In this document: in pieces, positions 1 to 6,178 of the stretch | Layout of the letters: each line of letters opens with the position of its first letter | Position numbering within the stretch: the first letter of the stretch is position 1 | Assembly (NCBI GenBank): GCA_012800145.1 | Contig: JAAZJW010000142.1 | Coordinates: forward strand, 1-13,878 | Length of the DNA: 13,878 nt | Direction: 5' to 3' | Origin: Clostridiales bacterium | Lineage (GTDB): Bacteria; Bacillota; Clostridia; Peptostreptococcales; Natronincolaceae | Notes under the pieces: model-generated | Databases searched by the model: none | Told to the model about the DNA's origin: nothing | The model's input: the letters and a program-made list of their open reading frames with translations, nothing else | Position numbers and translations under genes: made by a program

Positions 1-429
1 CCTTTCTATTATCTGTGCATATTTACCCTTGACCGATTTTGATATGCCTACACCGAATATGGCATCGATTATGGTTGTATATCCATTGAAATCGAAATCG
101 AAATCATTATGGATTTTCATGCCGTAGTTCTGCACGATTTGCATCTGTTGTTCAGTTGAGGGGGTACATTTATTTTTATCCCCAACAAACAGAATGGTTA
201 CATTTATATTCTTTAAATGTAAGAGCCTGGCCATCGCAAAACCGTCACCGCCATTATTGCCATTTCCGCAGACAATAACAACCCTTTTCAGATCAAACAT
301 TCCCTCATGTAGTTCTTCCACCGCACTGAGTGCCGCTTTTTCCATGAGCACCATTCCGGGTACTCCCATTTTATTGATTATGGAAGCATCGCATCTTTTC
401 ATTTCACTACTGCTCAGTAAATATTCCAT
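1..429 (-). CDS. nnrE: NAD(P)H-hydrate epimerase domain (YjeF N-terminal type), 3' end cut by window edge
   Basis: The 143 codons present encode the YjeF N-terminal fold, which interconverts the R and S forms of damaged hydrated NAD(P)H so that the partner dehydratase can repair it. The sequence shows the family glycine motif GNGNNGGDG at residues 55–63, preceded by a beta strand (RVVIVC), and DAIFGVG at 122–128, which matches the conserved DAxxGxG segment. The start is the ATG at 427–429, with a GGAG ribosome binding site about 7 bases upstream on the minus strand. Reading is open to base 1, so the protein continues left of the window. In Firmicutes this domain is commonly fused to an ADP-dependent dehydratase (Nnr, about 500 residues), and that is likely here but not visible. 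Only 16 bases separate it from the upstream hydrolase stop, so the two genes are probably co-transcribed. A GAAATC triplet repeat at 88–105 encodes an Asp-Phe run at about residues 109–114. Confidence 0.9.
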   Translation of the reverse strand, partial: MEYLLSSSEMKRCDASIINKMGVPGMVLMEKAALSAVEELHEGMFDLKRVVIVCGNGNNGGDGFAMARLLHLKNINVTILFVGDKNKCTPSTEQQMQIVQNYGMKIHNDFDFDFNGYTTIIDAIFGVGISKSVKGKYAQIIER

Positions 430-445
430 TTTATTTCTCCTTTCT

Positions 446-1228
446 CTAGGTGTGGCAGGTAACCCATTTTAAAATCCATCTTGCCCCGTCTTCCAACATA
501 TTTGTGGTTACAAAGTGACCCAGGCCCGGGTATTCTATCATGTTTATTTTTGTTTTGTCTTCATATAAAGGTTTTATTTTACTATAGAAATCTTGTTGAG
601 GTATCTTGGATACCACATCGTCCTCAGCACCATGTAACATGAGCAAGGGTCTGTCAATCAGTTTATGTAAATTATTCATCGGATCTGATAATTCTACTTT
701 TTCAATTAAATCTCTTTCCTCAACCGTATCTGAAGTTAACTGTTTCAAAAATATTTGATTTGACATTTTCCAATTGAAAGAACCGTTCAGTATTACTGAA
801 GTTTTTACGTTCTTGCTATGAGCAAACACCCCGGCAGAGGTGAATCCACCCATAGAATGACCTGCTACGATCATGTTTTCGGGGTCAGAATCATATTTAT
901 TTATCAACTCTTCTGCCAGGATATCAAATTCCTCCACATTATTTAAAATAACCCTCCAGAAATATTTAGCAGCTTTGTTATCATCTTCATAGTTTATAGG
1001 ATTCCTTTCACCATGATATATTGCATCCGGAATTACTACCTGACATCCGAGATTTGACAATATAAAACCCCTGAATCTTTGGTTTTCTTTGGTGGAACTC
1101 CAGCCATGATAAAATACTATTGTGGGAAGCGGCCCATCTTTTCTTTCAGGAACCAACCTTATACATGGTATACCCCTGATATTTATGTTTTCTTCTTTTA
1201 TGTTTCTATTGTTTAATAAATAAGGCAT
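446..1228 (-). CDS. alpha/beta hydrolase (YitV-like esterase or dienelactone hydrolase-like)
   Basis: This is a 260-residue soluble alpha/beta hydrolase with no signal peptide. Residue numbers run from the ATG at 1226–1228. HGW at 41–43 fits the oxyanion-hole region, GHSMGG places the nucleophile at Ser125, the Asp pair in HGAEDD (203–204) can supply the acid, and His238 in GLGHF completes the triad. The C-terminal LHGAEDDVV and GLGHF blocks are typical of small prolyl-peptidase-like esterases such as Bacillus YitV. The substrate cannot be told from sequence. I chose the ATG over a GTG three codons upstream because the AAAGGGG ribosome binding site lies about 8 bases from the ATG but only one base from the GTG. 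The downstream nnrE start is 16 bases past this stop, suggesting an operon. No metabolic link between the two is evident. Confidence 0.88.
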   Translation of the reverse strand: MPYLLNNRNIKEENINIRGIPCIRLVPERKDGPLPTIVFYHGWSSTKENQRFRGFILSNLGCQVVIPDAIYHGERNPINYEDDNKAAKYFWRVILNNVEEFDILAEELINKYDSDPENMIVAGHSMGGFTSAGVFAHSKNVKTSVILNGSFNWKMSNQIFLKQLTSDTVEERDLIEKVELSDPMNNLHKLIDRPLLMLHGAEDDVVSKIPQQDFYSKIKPLYEDKTKINMIEYPGLGHFVTTNMLEDGARWILKWVTCHT

Positions 1229-1282
1229 CCAGCACACCCCTTTCTGCCCATTTTGTTTTCCTCATAACCATTTTACATCATT

Positions 1283-1311
1283 TTGGCTAATTTTTCATAA
1301 TATTTTATAAA
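1283..1311 (+). promoter_or_regulatory. candidate sigma-A promoter for msrB
   Basis: TTGGCT at 1283–1288 and TATAAA at 1306–1311 are separated by 17 bases, matching the sigma-A consensus at 4/6 and 5/6 positions. The site lies about 90 bases before the msrB start in the divergent gap between the hydrolase and msrB. The surrounding DNA is very A+T-rich, so chance matches are easy. This is a sequence-only suggestion. Confidence 0.35.
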
Positions 1312-1403
1312 TCAGTGCCAATACTACTATAGAGAACGACATTCTAAAAATAAAAATTGAATAATCTGAACCGTGAATAAATAAATTATACAGGAGGAAA
1401 AAG

Positions 1404-1853
1404 GTGAGTAAAAAATATTCTAAACCGAGTGATGAAGTTCTGAAGGAAAAATTGACGCCTATACAATATAAAGTTACACAAAAGGATGCTACGGAAAGAC
1501 CATTTTCGAGTGAATACAATGACAACGATAAAGAAGGTATATATGTAGATATAGTTTCGGGGGAGCCTTTATTCAGCTCAAAACATAAATTTAATGCGGG
1601 TTGTGGATGGCCCAGTTTTTCAAAACCCATAGAAAATGATAATGTTATCGAAAAAAAAGATATCACCCATGGTATGAGAAGGACAGAAGTCCGGAGCAAA
1701 CACGGAGATTCGCATCTGGGACATGTGTTTGACGACGGACCGGAAAACATGGGTGGACTCAGATATTGTATAAATGGTGCTGCTTTAAAATTTATCGGGA
1801 AGGAGGACCTGGAAAAAGAAGGTTATGGGGAGTATTTAAAAATGTTTGAATAA
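1404..1853 (+). CDS. msrB: peptide-methionine (R)-S-oxide reductase MsrB
   Basis: MsrB reduces the R-epimer of methionine sulfoxide in proteins, using thioredoxin-type reductant in the cytoplasm. The 149-residue protein covers a complete MsrB domain. Visible signatures are VTQKDATERPFSSEY at 24–38, GCGWPSF at 66–72, the block from Arg93 (RTEVRS) through GDSHLGHVFDDGP (101–113), and RYCINGAALKF at 120–130. Cys122 is the catalytic cysteine by family alignment, and Cys67 is the likely resolving cysteine. The two CxxC zinc pairs of the E. coli type are missing (residues VDIVSG and SKHGD stand there), so this is a zinc-free form. The start is GTG at 1404, six bases after a strong AGGAGG at 1392–1397. 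It is the only plus-strand gene in the left part and is convergent with selO, with 26 bases between stop codons and no hairpin terminator visible there. Confidence 0.96.
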   Translation: MSKKYSKPSDEVLKEKLTPIQYKVTQKDATERPFSSEYNDNDKEGIYVDIVSGEPLFSSKHKFNAGCGWPSFSKPIENDNVIEKKDITHGMRRTEVRSKHGDSHLGHVFDDGPENMGGLRYCINGAALKFIGKEDLEKEGYGEYLKMFE

Positions 1854-1879
1854 TGAGGGTGAAAACAATTCCCAGTACA

Positions 1880-3355
1880 TTAGGTACCACAAAAAGTTCT
1901 GTAAGGAATGGCTGAAGGCTCGGGCAGCCTTGAATATTTAATCTGTCCAATAGAATGAGCATAGGGATTTGAAAGCGCATCGAGAAACCGTTTCATAACA
2001 CTGTAATCTTCCCGTTCCTCTGCAGCCTCCAGTGCTTCCTCTACCCTGTGATTGCGAGGGATCAACGCAGGATTCGAGTTTTTCATAAGCCGGCGGGACA
2101 GATCCCTCGATTCTTCTTGTCTATCAAGTCTCCTTTGCCACAGATCATACCATTCTAAAAATTCTTCAGATTCAAACAGAGTTGTATCTTCGAATTTATC
2201 GAAGGTCAGAGCTAAAAAGGTATTGGTGTAATCAGCACCATATTTGTGCATAGCACCAAGAAGCCTTTCCATAAAAGACCTGTCTCCTAGTTCCGCATTA
2301 AATATCCCCAATTTCGCTCTCATCCCGGATAACCAATTTTGATTATACAATTGAATAAATTCAGAAACAGCACCCTTGGACAACTTTATTGCCTTTTCCT
2401 TTTCTTCATGTAATAAAGGCAAGAGTGTCTCGGCAAATCTGGCAAGGTTCCATAACCCGATATATGGCTGGTTATTATAAGCATATCTTCCATAGGTATC
2501 AATTGAACTGAACACTGTTTTCGGATCATATGTATCCATAAAAGCACAAGGCCCGTAATCAATAGTTTCCCCACTAATGGTCATGTTATCCGTATTCATC
2601 ACTCCGTGAACAAAGCCTACTAATTGCCATTTAGCGATTAAATCAGCCTGGCGCCTAATCACTTCTTCGAGCAGAAATAAATAGGGATTTTCAACCGTAT
2701 TACTATCCGGAAAATGTCTTTGCAATGTATAGTCTGCCAGGGCTTTCAGATCATCAACAGTACCCAAGCTTGCGGCATATTGAAATGTACCGACACGCAA
2801 ATGGCTGTCGGCTACCCTTGTCAAGACTGCCCCGGGCAGCTCGGTTTCACGAATTACGGATTCACCGGTTGTTACCACCGCCAGACTGCGTGTAGTCGCA
2901 ATACCGAGGGCATGCATGGCCTCACTGATTATATATTCCCTAAGCATTGGTCCTAATACCGCGCGGCCGTCGCCGTGGCGGGAATAAGGGGTTCTACCCG
3001 ATCCCTTTAACTGGATGTCAAACCTTTCATCTTGAGGAGTAATCTGTTCGCCAATTAGCATGGCTCTGCCATCCCCCAATGTAGTAAAATATCCGAATTG
3101 ATGGCCTGCATAAGCCTGCGCAATCGGTGAAGAACCGTCAGGAATTTGGTTGCCGGCAAGTATTGCAACGCCCTCCTCATCCTGTAAATCCTGAATGTCC
3201 AACCCCAGGGATTCTGCCAACGAATAGTTGAGGATTACCAATTCCGGATGGAATACCGGGCTTAAGTCTAAACTGGAGAAGAATAACTCGGGCAATTGAG
3301 CATAACTGTTTTCCAGTTTCCAGCCTGATTTTGTCCTTTTTTCTATTTCAGTCAT
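1880..3355 (-). CDS. selO: protein adenylyltransferase SelO (YdiU/UPF0061 family)
   Basis: SelO is a kinase-fold enzyme that transfers AMP from ATP to hydroxyl side chains of proteins and is tied to oxidative stress responses in other bacteria. The 491-residue length is normal for the family. Visible motifs are TTLGDGRAML at 91–100, KGSGRTPYSRHGDGRA at 117–132 in the nucleotide-binding region, the catalytic-loop equivalent HGVMNTDNM at 250–258, and the metal-binding DYGPCAFMD at 266–274. The family carries a selenocysteine or cysteine near the C-terminus. Here it is Cys489, third from the end and encoded by TGT, so no selenocysteine is needed. The ATG at 3353–3355 follows a good AAGGAAGG site. 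The gene stands alone on its strand and is convergent with msrB. Both act on oxidised or redox-sensitive proteins, but functional pairing is only an inference. Confidence 0.95.
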   Translation of the reverse strand: MTEIEKRTKSGWKLENSYAQLPELFFSSLDLSPVFHPELVILNYSLAESLGLDIQDLQDEEGVAILAGNQIPDGSSPIAQAYAGHQFGYFTTLGDGRAMLIGEQITPQDERFDIQLKGSGRTPYSRHGDGRAVLGPMLREYIISEAMHALGIATTRSLAVVTTGESVIRETELPGAVLTRVADSHLRVGTFQYAASLGTVDDLKALADYTLQRHFPDSNTVENPYLFLLEEVIRRQADLIAKWQLVGFVHGVMNTDNMTISGETIDYGPCAFMDTYDPKTVFSSIDTYGRYAYNNQPYIGLWNLARFAETLLPLLHEEKEKAIKLSKGAVSEFIQLYNQNWLSGMRAKLGIFNAELGDRSFMERLLGAMHKYGADYTNTFLALTFDKFEDTTLFESEEFLEWYDLWQRRLDRQEESRDLSRRLMKNSNPALIPRNHRVEEALEAAEEREDYSVMKRFLDALSNPYAHSIGQIKYSRLPEPSAIPYRTFCGT

Positions 3356-3537
3356 TATATTTACCTTCCTTATTATGCTTTTTTATATTATGTTTATAGT
3401 TTAGTATCTATTTTTACCGTTTGTTTTATACATTGGAAGGAGCGGCCATGAGCCAAATTTATCCTATATATCTCGGAATTTGCACATTATATTCCATATC
3501 ACAGTAAACGAAAACATTATTTTTAAATGCAGTTCGG

Positions 3538-3577
3538 GGGTCGGGTTTATACTGCGCCTCTCAGGATGACAAAAAGG
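3538..3577. repeat. dispersed intergenic repeat, copy 1
   Basis: Forty bases starting GGGTCGG and ending in GGATGACAAAAA align without gaps to 6139–6178, with 30 of 40 positions identical by hand count. Both copies lie between genes. The minus-strand version contains TTGTCATCCTGAG, resembling a family of intergenic repeats that I recall as widespread in bacterial genomes. Family assignment is from memory only. Confidence 0.6.
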
Positions 3578-3600
3578 TGGGATTTTCATAACAATAACAA

Positions 3601-3620
3601 GGGGCGATTGAAATCGCCCC
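3601..3620 (-). terminator. hairpin downstream of the DUF5320 gene, probable terminator
   Basis: GGGGCGAT and ATCGCCCC form a perfect 8-bp stem with a four-base loop, 10 bases past the DUF5320 stop codon. On the minus strand the stem is followed by the T-rich stretch TTGTTATTGTT, which is compatible with rho-independent termination although not a pure T run. Similar short GC-rich palindromes are also scattered as intergenic repeats in clostridial genomes, so it may be a repeat serving as a terminator. Confidence 0.6.
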
Positions 3621-3630
3621 TACAACCGTA

Positions 3631-3924
3631 TTAATCTTCTAGTTGTTTATCAATAGCTTCGAGTTGCTTTTTGAGATAGTCTTTTCGCTCTTGGAGTAAT
3701 TCCTTTTGTGTTTTCGAAGAATCTTGATCGGCGATAAAACCCCTTCCAAAACCACGTCCGAAACCACGCCCAAAGCCTCGCCCAAAACCACGTCTACAGG
3801 CAAATCCTAATCCTCTTCCAAAACCGGTGCCATACCCTGTTGCACCCTCATCTACGCAATATCCTAAACCTCTTCCTGTCATTGGTCCTGCACCTGTTGG
3901 GCCGCTTCCATCGCCTCCTGGCAT
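3631..3924 (-). CDS. DUF5320 family Gly/Arg-rich small protein with C-terminal coiled coil
   Basis: This 97-residue protein fits the DUF5320 pattern: an N-terminal MPGGDGSGPTGAGPMTGRG block, a Gly-rich middle and a short charged helix. Cys23 (GYC) and Cys43 (GFAC) are the only cysteines. Residues 46–63 are a run of GFGR units, and residues 72–97 (KTQKELLQERKDYLKKQ and onward) should form an amphipathic or coiled-coil helix. No catalytic role is known. Related proteins occur in anaerobes near genes for NifX/NifB-like iron–molybdenum cluster-binding proteins and ParA/Mrp-type ATPases, but none is seen here. I chose the ATG at 3922–3924 because a GTG three codons upstream lies inside the AAGGAGGTGA ribosome binding site. 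The gene has its own promoter with two palindromic operators and a hairpin after its stop, so it is probably a tightly regulated single-gene transcript. Confidence 0.85.
   Translation of the reverse strand: MPGGDGSGPTGAGPMTGRGLGYCVDEGATGYGTGFGRGLGFACRRGFGRGFGRGFGRGFGRGFIADQDSSKTQKELLQERKDYLKKQLEAIDKQLED
3738..3793 (-). repeat. 12-bp tandem repeat inside the DUF5320 gene
   Basis: About four to five degenerate 12-bp units, each encoding Gly-Phe-Gly-Arg, make up the centre of the gene. The units differ mostly at third codon positions, so the peptide repeat is kept while the DNA drifts. Copy number could vary between strains. Confidence 0.75.
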
Positions 3925-3983
3925 ATGGCTCACCTCCTTATGAATTTACAACATATACTGTTATTCCTGATATGTTTGGTTAA

Positions 3984-3995
3984 TGACATATGTCA
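3984..3995. promoter_or_regulatory. operator palindrome 1 (TGACATATGTCA)
   Basis: This is a perfect 12-bp palindrome, 14 bp if the flanking A and T are counted. It lies just downstream of the predicted transcription start of the DUF5320 promoter, at roughly +6 to +17. With the flanking TAA it forms a 15-base sequence repeated exactly at 4020–4034. It is probably the site of a dimeric regulator, which cannot be identified. Confidence 0.7.
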
Positions 3996-4007
3996 TCTAT
4001 AATCTTT

Positions 4008-4035
4008 ATTATACCCGAATAATGACATATGTCAA
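4008..4035 (-). promoter_or_regulatory. sigma-A promoter of the DUF5320 gene
   Basis: On the minus strand a perfect TTGACA (4030–4035) and a perfect TATAAT (4008–4013) are separated by 16 bases. The predicted transcription start is near base 4001, giving a leader of about 75 bases before the ATG. The -35 hexamer is part of operator palindrome 2, so binding there should block RNA polymerase. Confidence 0.75.
4023..4034. promoter_or_regulatory. operator palindrome 2 (TGACATATGTCA), overlapping the -35 box
   Basis: This is a second exact copy of the 12-bp palindrome. The centres of the two copies are 39 bp apart. It covers five of the six -35 bases of the DUF5320 promoter. Two copies bracketing one promoter strongly suggest repression by a dimeric protein, possibly by two dimers acting together. 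Confidence 0.7.
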
Positions 4036-4043
4036 TATCCATA

Positions 4044-4095
4044 TTGTTATATGTGTTGTTATATGTGTTGTTATATGTTCATATTGTTATATGTT
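4044..4095. repeat. 12-bp tandem repeats (TTGTTATATGTG) in the gap before the GerMN gene
   Basis: Three head-to-tail units lie at 4044–4055, 4056–4067 and 4068–4079 (the last with one change), and a fourth at 4084–4095 after a four-base break. CATAT and ATATG can pair around a four-base loop. In the plus frame the repeat would read as Leu-Leu-Tyr-Val, but no ribosome binding site supports translation. The rest of this 400-base gap (3925–4333) holds only the promoters and operators listed separately and a small dyad, ACAACA/TGTTGT, at 4192–4205. Confidence 0.7.
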
Positions 4096-4215
4096 TCAGC
4101 CTAAACCCATATTTCAAACATAAATATATTGACAAACCGGGTCGAACAGAATTGACTGACTATAATTCCGCACTACTTTACTTTTATTTTGACAACATTT
4201 GTTGTATGATTTGTG

Positions 4216-4244
4216 TTTACGGAGTTATCTATGTGTTCTATAAT
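4216..4244 (+). promoter_or_regulatory. candidate promoter for the GerMN-domain gene
   Basis: TTTACG at 4216–4221 and a perfect TATAAT at 4239–4244 are spaced by 17 bases and lie about 90 bases before the ATG. The -35 match is weak (4/6). A GerM-like gene might instead use a sporulation sigma factor, for which I see no clear site. Confidence 0.4.
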
Positions 4245-4333
4245 GAATGTATAGTGAAAGGCCAAATTTAAATAAAATCCGGCATTATTATTTATAAAAT
4301 AACTTATGATGAGTTAAGATTGGAGTTGGTTGA

Positions 4334-5728
4334 ATGTTTCGCGGGATAAAAAATATTTTTATAATTTTGTTAATAGGCGTACTTGCGTCCGGCATACCGA
4401 TTTATATAAACAGAATTAATATCAATGCCCTGATACCGGATGCTATTTCTGATAGAAACGTTGTTGCTGTTACAACCGAACAAAATGTGATTTCTTCTGA
4501 CCATGTACAAATTAAACTTGGATTCTCCCCAAAAACTAAAAAGAACTATTTTAATTTCTTCTTTGAAGAGTCTGACCCGTTTACTGTTGAATTACTATCT
4601 AATAATGAACAAATTTCGAACTTGCCCCCGGATAAATTAATATCATCAAACAACTATAAAGCAATGGAATTTTACAATAATGATGTTCAATATGTCACAT
4701 TTGAATTTGAACAAAAAAAATTAGACCTGCCGGACGGTTCCTATAATCTGAAAATTATACCTAATATCAAGGACAAAAAGATAGACATTGCAGACCATGA
4801 ATTTCATATTAATTTTAATACAGACGGAAGTTATGTCCAGGCTATCCCCTCCGTTAAAAGTGGAGAAATGGCTCTGACCCTCTATTTTCCGGACAATGAA
4901 TTTAACCATTTAATACCTATTACCCGAGTTGTAAGAGCCAATACATACCCTCTTACCACAACCATCAGAAATATTGAACAAGGCCCTGATGAAAGTTTGG
5001 GATTGCCAACAATTTCCCCTATCCCCATAGGCAGTTCAGCCGGGAGGGTTGGGGATACGGTTCATGTCAGATTGCCGAGAAACATCAGTGAATTCGATCA
5101 TGGCTCAACAAAAGCTACCACCGCTATAAATAGTTTTGTAAGGTCCTTAACCTCATCTAGCGGGGTTTCTAAGGTCCAATTCCGTTTAACCGGCCAATAT
5201 TCGAATGATCCTTTTCATGGAATAGATATGAACGAACCCTTTTTTCCGACAAATAAACCGGAAATCTATACAGCCTATATAACAGACACCGATAGATTTT
5301 TACTGGTGCCAATTCCCCTGGATATATTCGGAGATCGATATAATAGTGGCGACATTGAAACAATATTTAATTTAATGAAATTTAAAGCATTACCCAAAGT
5401 TTACAATGCTAAAAGACATCCAATTGTGCCTAGCAATATTGAGCTATTAGACTACAGTATTAATAACAAAAAGCTTACCTTAATTTTTAATGAAGATTTT
5501 ATAAAAACCTATGAACATAATCCAAACCGCCATGTAATGATGGTTGACGGAATCGTATTTACCTTTATGTCCCTTGAAAATATAGACTCTGTTAATATTA
5601 AAATAGAACCTGATTCCACAGGTTCTAGTAGAAGACAATTGTTAAATTATGATTTTACCATGCCAACCCATATCAACCCGGAAAAGGAACAACCTCCTGA
5701 ATTAAACCTAGGTTATCTTCCAAAATAA
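4334..5728 (+). CDS. membrane-anchored protein with two GerMN domains (GerM-like)
   Basis: The 464-residue product has an N-terminal hydrophobic segment (about residues 7–24, FIILLIGVL) after two basic residues. It is probably an uncleaved anchor or signal peptide, since no lipobox cysteine is present. Residues 50–165 look beta-rich and Ig-like but match no family I can name. Two repeats of the GerMN pattern follow. The first is at about 179–300, with LIPITRVV, an IEQGPDE turn, VRLPRNISEF and VQFRLTGQ. The second is at about 310–426, with FLLVPIPL, LTLIFNEDF and VNIKIE. GerM of Bacillus is exported and helps spore assembly and germination, and GerMN domains also occur in other cell-envelope proteins, so a spore role is likely but unproven. 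GGAG lies 8 bases before the ATG. Its last 16 bases overlap the end of fxsA on the other strand. Confidence 0.75.
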   Translation: MFRGIKNIFIILLIGVLASGIPIYINRININALIPDAISDRNVVAVTTEQNVISSDHVQIKLGFSPKTKKNYFNFFFEESDPFTVELLSNNEQISNLPPDKLISSNNYKAMEFYNNDVQYVTFEFEQKKLDLPDGSYNLKIIPNIKDKKIDIADHEFHINFNTDGSYVQAIPSVKSGEMALTLYFPDNEFNHLIPITRVVRANTYPLTTTIRNIEQGPDESLGLPTISPIPIGSSAGRVGDTVHVRLPRNISEFDHGSTKATTAINSFVRSLTSSSGVSKVQFRLTGQYSNDPFHGIDMNEPFFPTNKPEIYTAYITDTDRFLLVPIPLDIFGDRYNSGDIETIFNLMKFKALPKVYNAKRHPIVPSNIELLDYSINNKKLTLIFNEDFIKTYEHNPNRHVMMVDGIVFTFMSLENIDSVNIKIEPDSTGSSRRQLLNYDFTMPTHINPEKEQPPELNLGYLPK

Positions 5729-6108
5729 AACCATATATTTCCTTCGGTCAGCATTTTCCTGAACTTATTTTTTATAGCGTTGATAAACGGGATCCTGGTA
5801 ATCGGCAGAACCAAAAAGAACCCCAAGACATCTGTTATTATTCCGGGAGCTAACAAAAAAGCTCCCCCAACGACTACACATAGCCCCCCTAAAAGTTCAT
5901 CTGCGGGCATTCTTCCCTGACCTATGTCAGATCTTATCCTTGAGATTATATGTCTGCCTTCTCTCTTGGCAAGATAGGCTCCCGTAAAACCCGTTCCGAT
6001 TACAATCGCCAGGGTATATTTAAAACCTATATGACTGCCTATTTTTAGTAAAATGGCAAAGTCTATGAGGGGCAGTAAAGTAAACAATAAAATCAGTCTG
6101 AATAACAT
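5713..6108 (-). CDS. fxsA: FxsA family membrane protein
   Basis: This 131-residue integral membrane protein has hydrophobic segments at about residues 3–21, 27–46 and 73–102. It carries the family pattern PLIDFAILLKIG near the N-terminus, TGAYLAKREG in the middle, and a GG-rich third segment ending in LAPGIITDVLGFFLVLPITR. E. coli FxsA relieves exclusion of phage T7 by the F plasmid when overproduced. Its normal function is unknown. The ATG at 6106–6108 follows AGGAGTG by about 7 bases. It lies 70 bases downstream of pyk on the same strand, with a dispersed repeat but no clear terminator between, so read-through from pyk is possible. Its stop lies inside the 3' end of the convergent GerMN gene. 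Confidence 0.92.
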   Translation of the reverse strand: MLFRLILLFTLLPLIDFAILLKIGSHIGFKYTLAIVIGTGFTGAYLAKREGRHIISRIRSDIGQGRMPADELLGGLCVVVGGAFLLAPGIITDVLGFFLVLPITRIPFINAIKNKFRKMLTEGNIWFYFGR

Positions 6109-6138
6109 TTTTTCACTCCTAAAGTGCAGATCCTTTGT

Positions 6139-6178
6139 GGGTCGGATTTTTCCTGTCCGTTTCGGGATGACAAAAAAT
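6139..6178. repeat. dispersed intergenic repeat, copy 2
   Basis: This is the partner of 3538–3577, with 30 of 40 bases identical without gaps. It fills most of the pyk–fxsA gap and ends directly against the pyk stop codon at 6179–6181. It contains CGGA/TCCG complementarity but no convincing terminator. Confidence 0.6.

Larger units (their letters stand above)
3356..3630. other. intergenic region between selO and the DUF5320 gene
   Basis: This 275-base gap holds the selO ribosome binding site on its left side, a dispersed-repeat copy at 3538–3577 and a hairpin at 3601–3620. A 19-codon plus-strand reading frame at 3448–3507 begins with ATG five bases after GGAAGGAG. Its predicted product is short and hydrophobic with no recognisable family, so I do not call it a gene. 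No promoter can be defined with confidence. Confidence 0.5.

Noticed and set aside
1885..1890. Selenocysteine at the C-terminus of SelO
   Set aside because: The codon at the Sec position is TGT (Cys) and the frame ends normally at TAA two codons later, so no recoding is needed.
3448..3507. 19-codon frame with a strong GGAAGGAG site in the selO–DUF5320 gap
   Set aside because: It is too short to support as a gene, with no recognisable product and no clear promoter. The ribosome binding site could be chance in A/G-rich sequence.
4129..4166. TTGACA and TATAAT as a plus-strand promoter
   Set aside because: The spacing is 26 bases, too long for a sigma-A promoter.
4029..4271. 80-codon plus-strand reading frame in the gap before the GerMN gene
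   Set aside because: It starts inside the operator palindrome, has no ribosome binding site, and its beginning is the translated 12-bp repeat. The rest has no family likeness.
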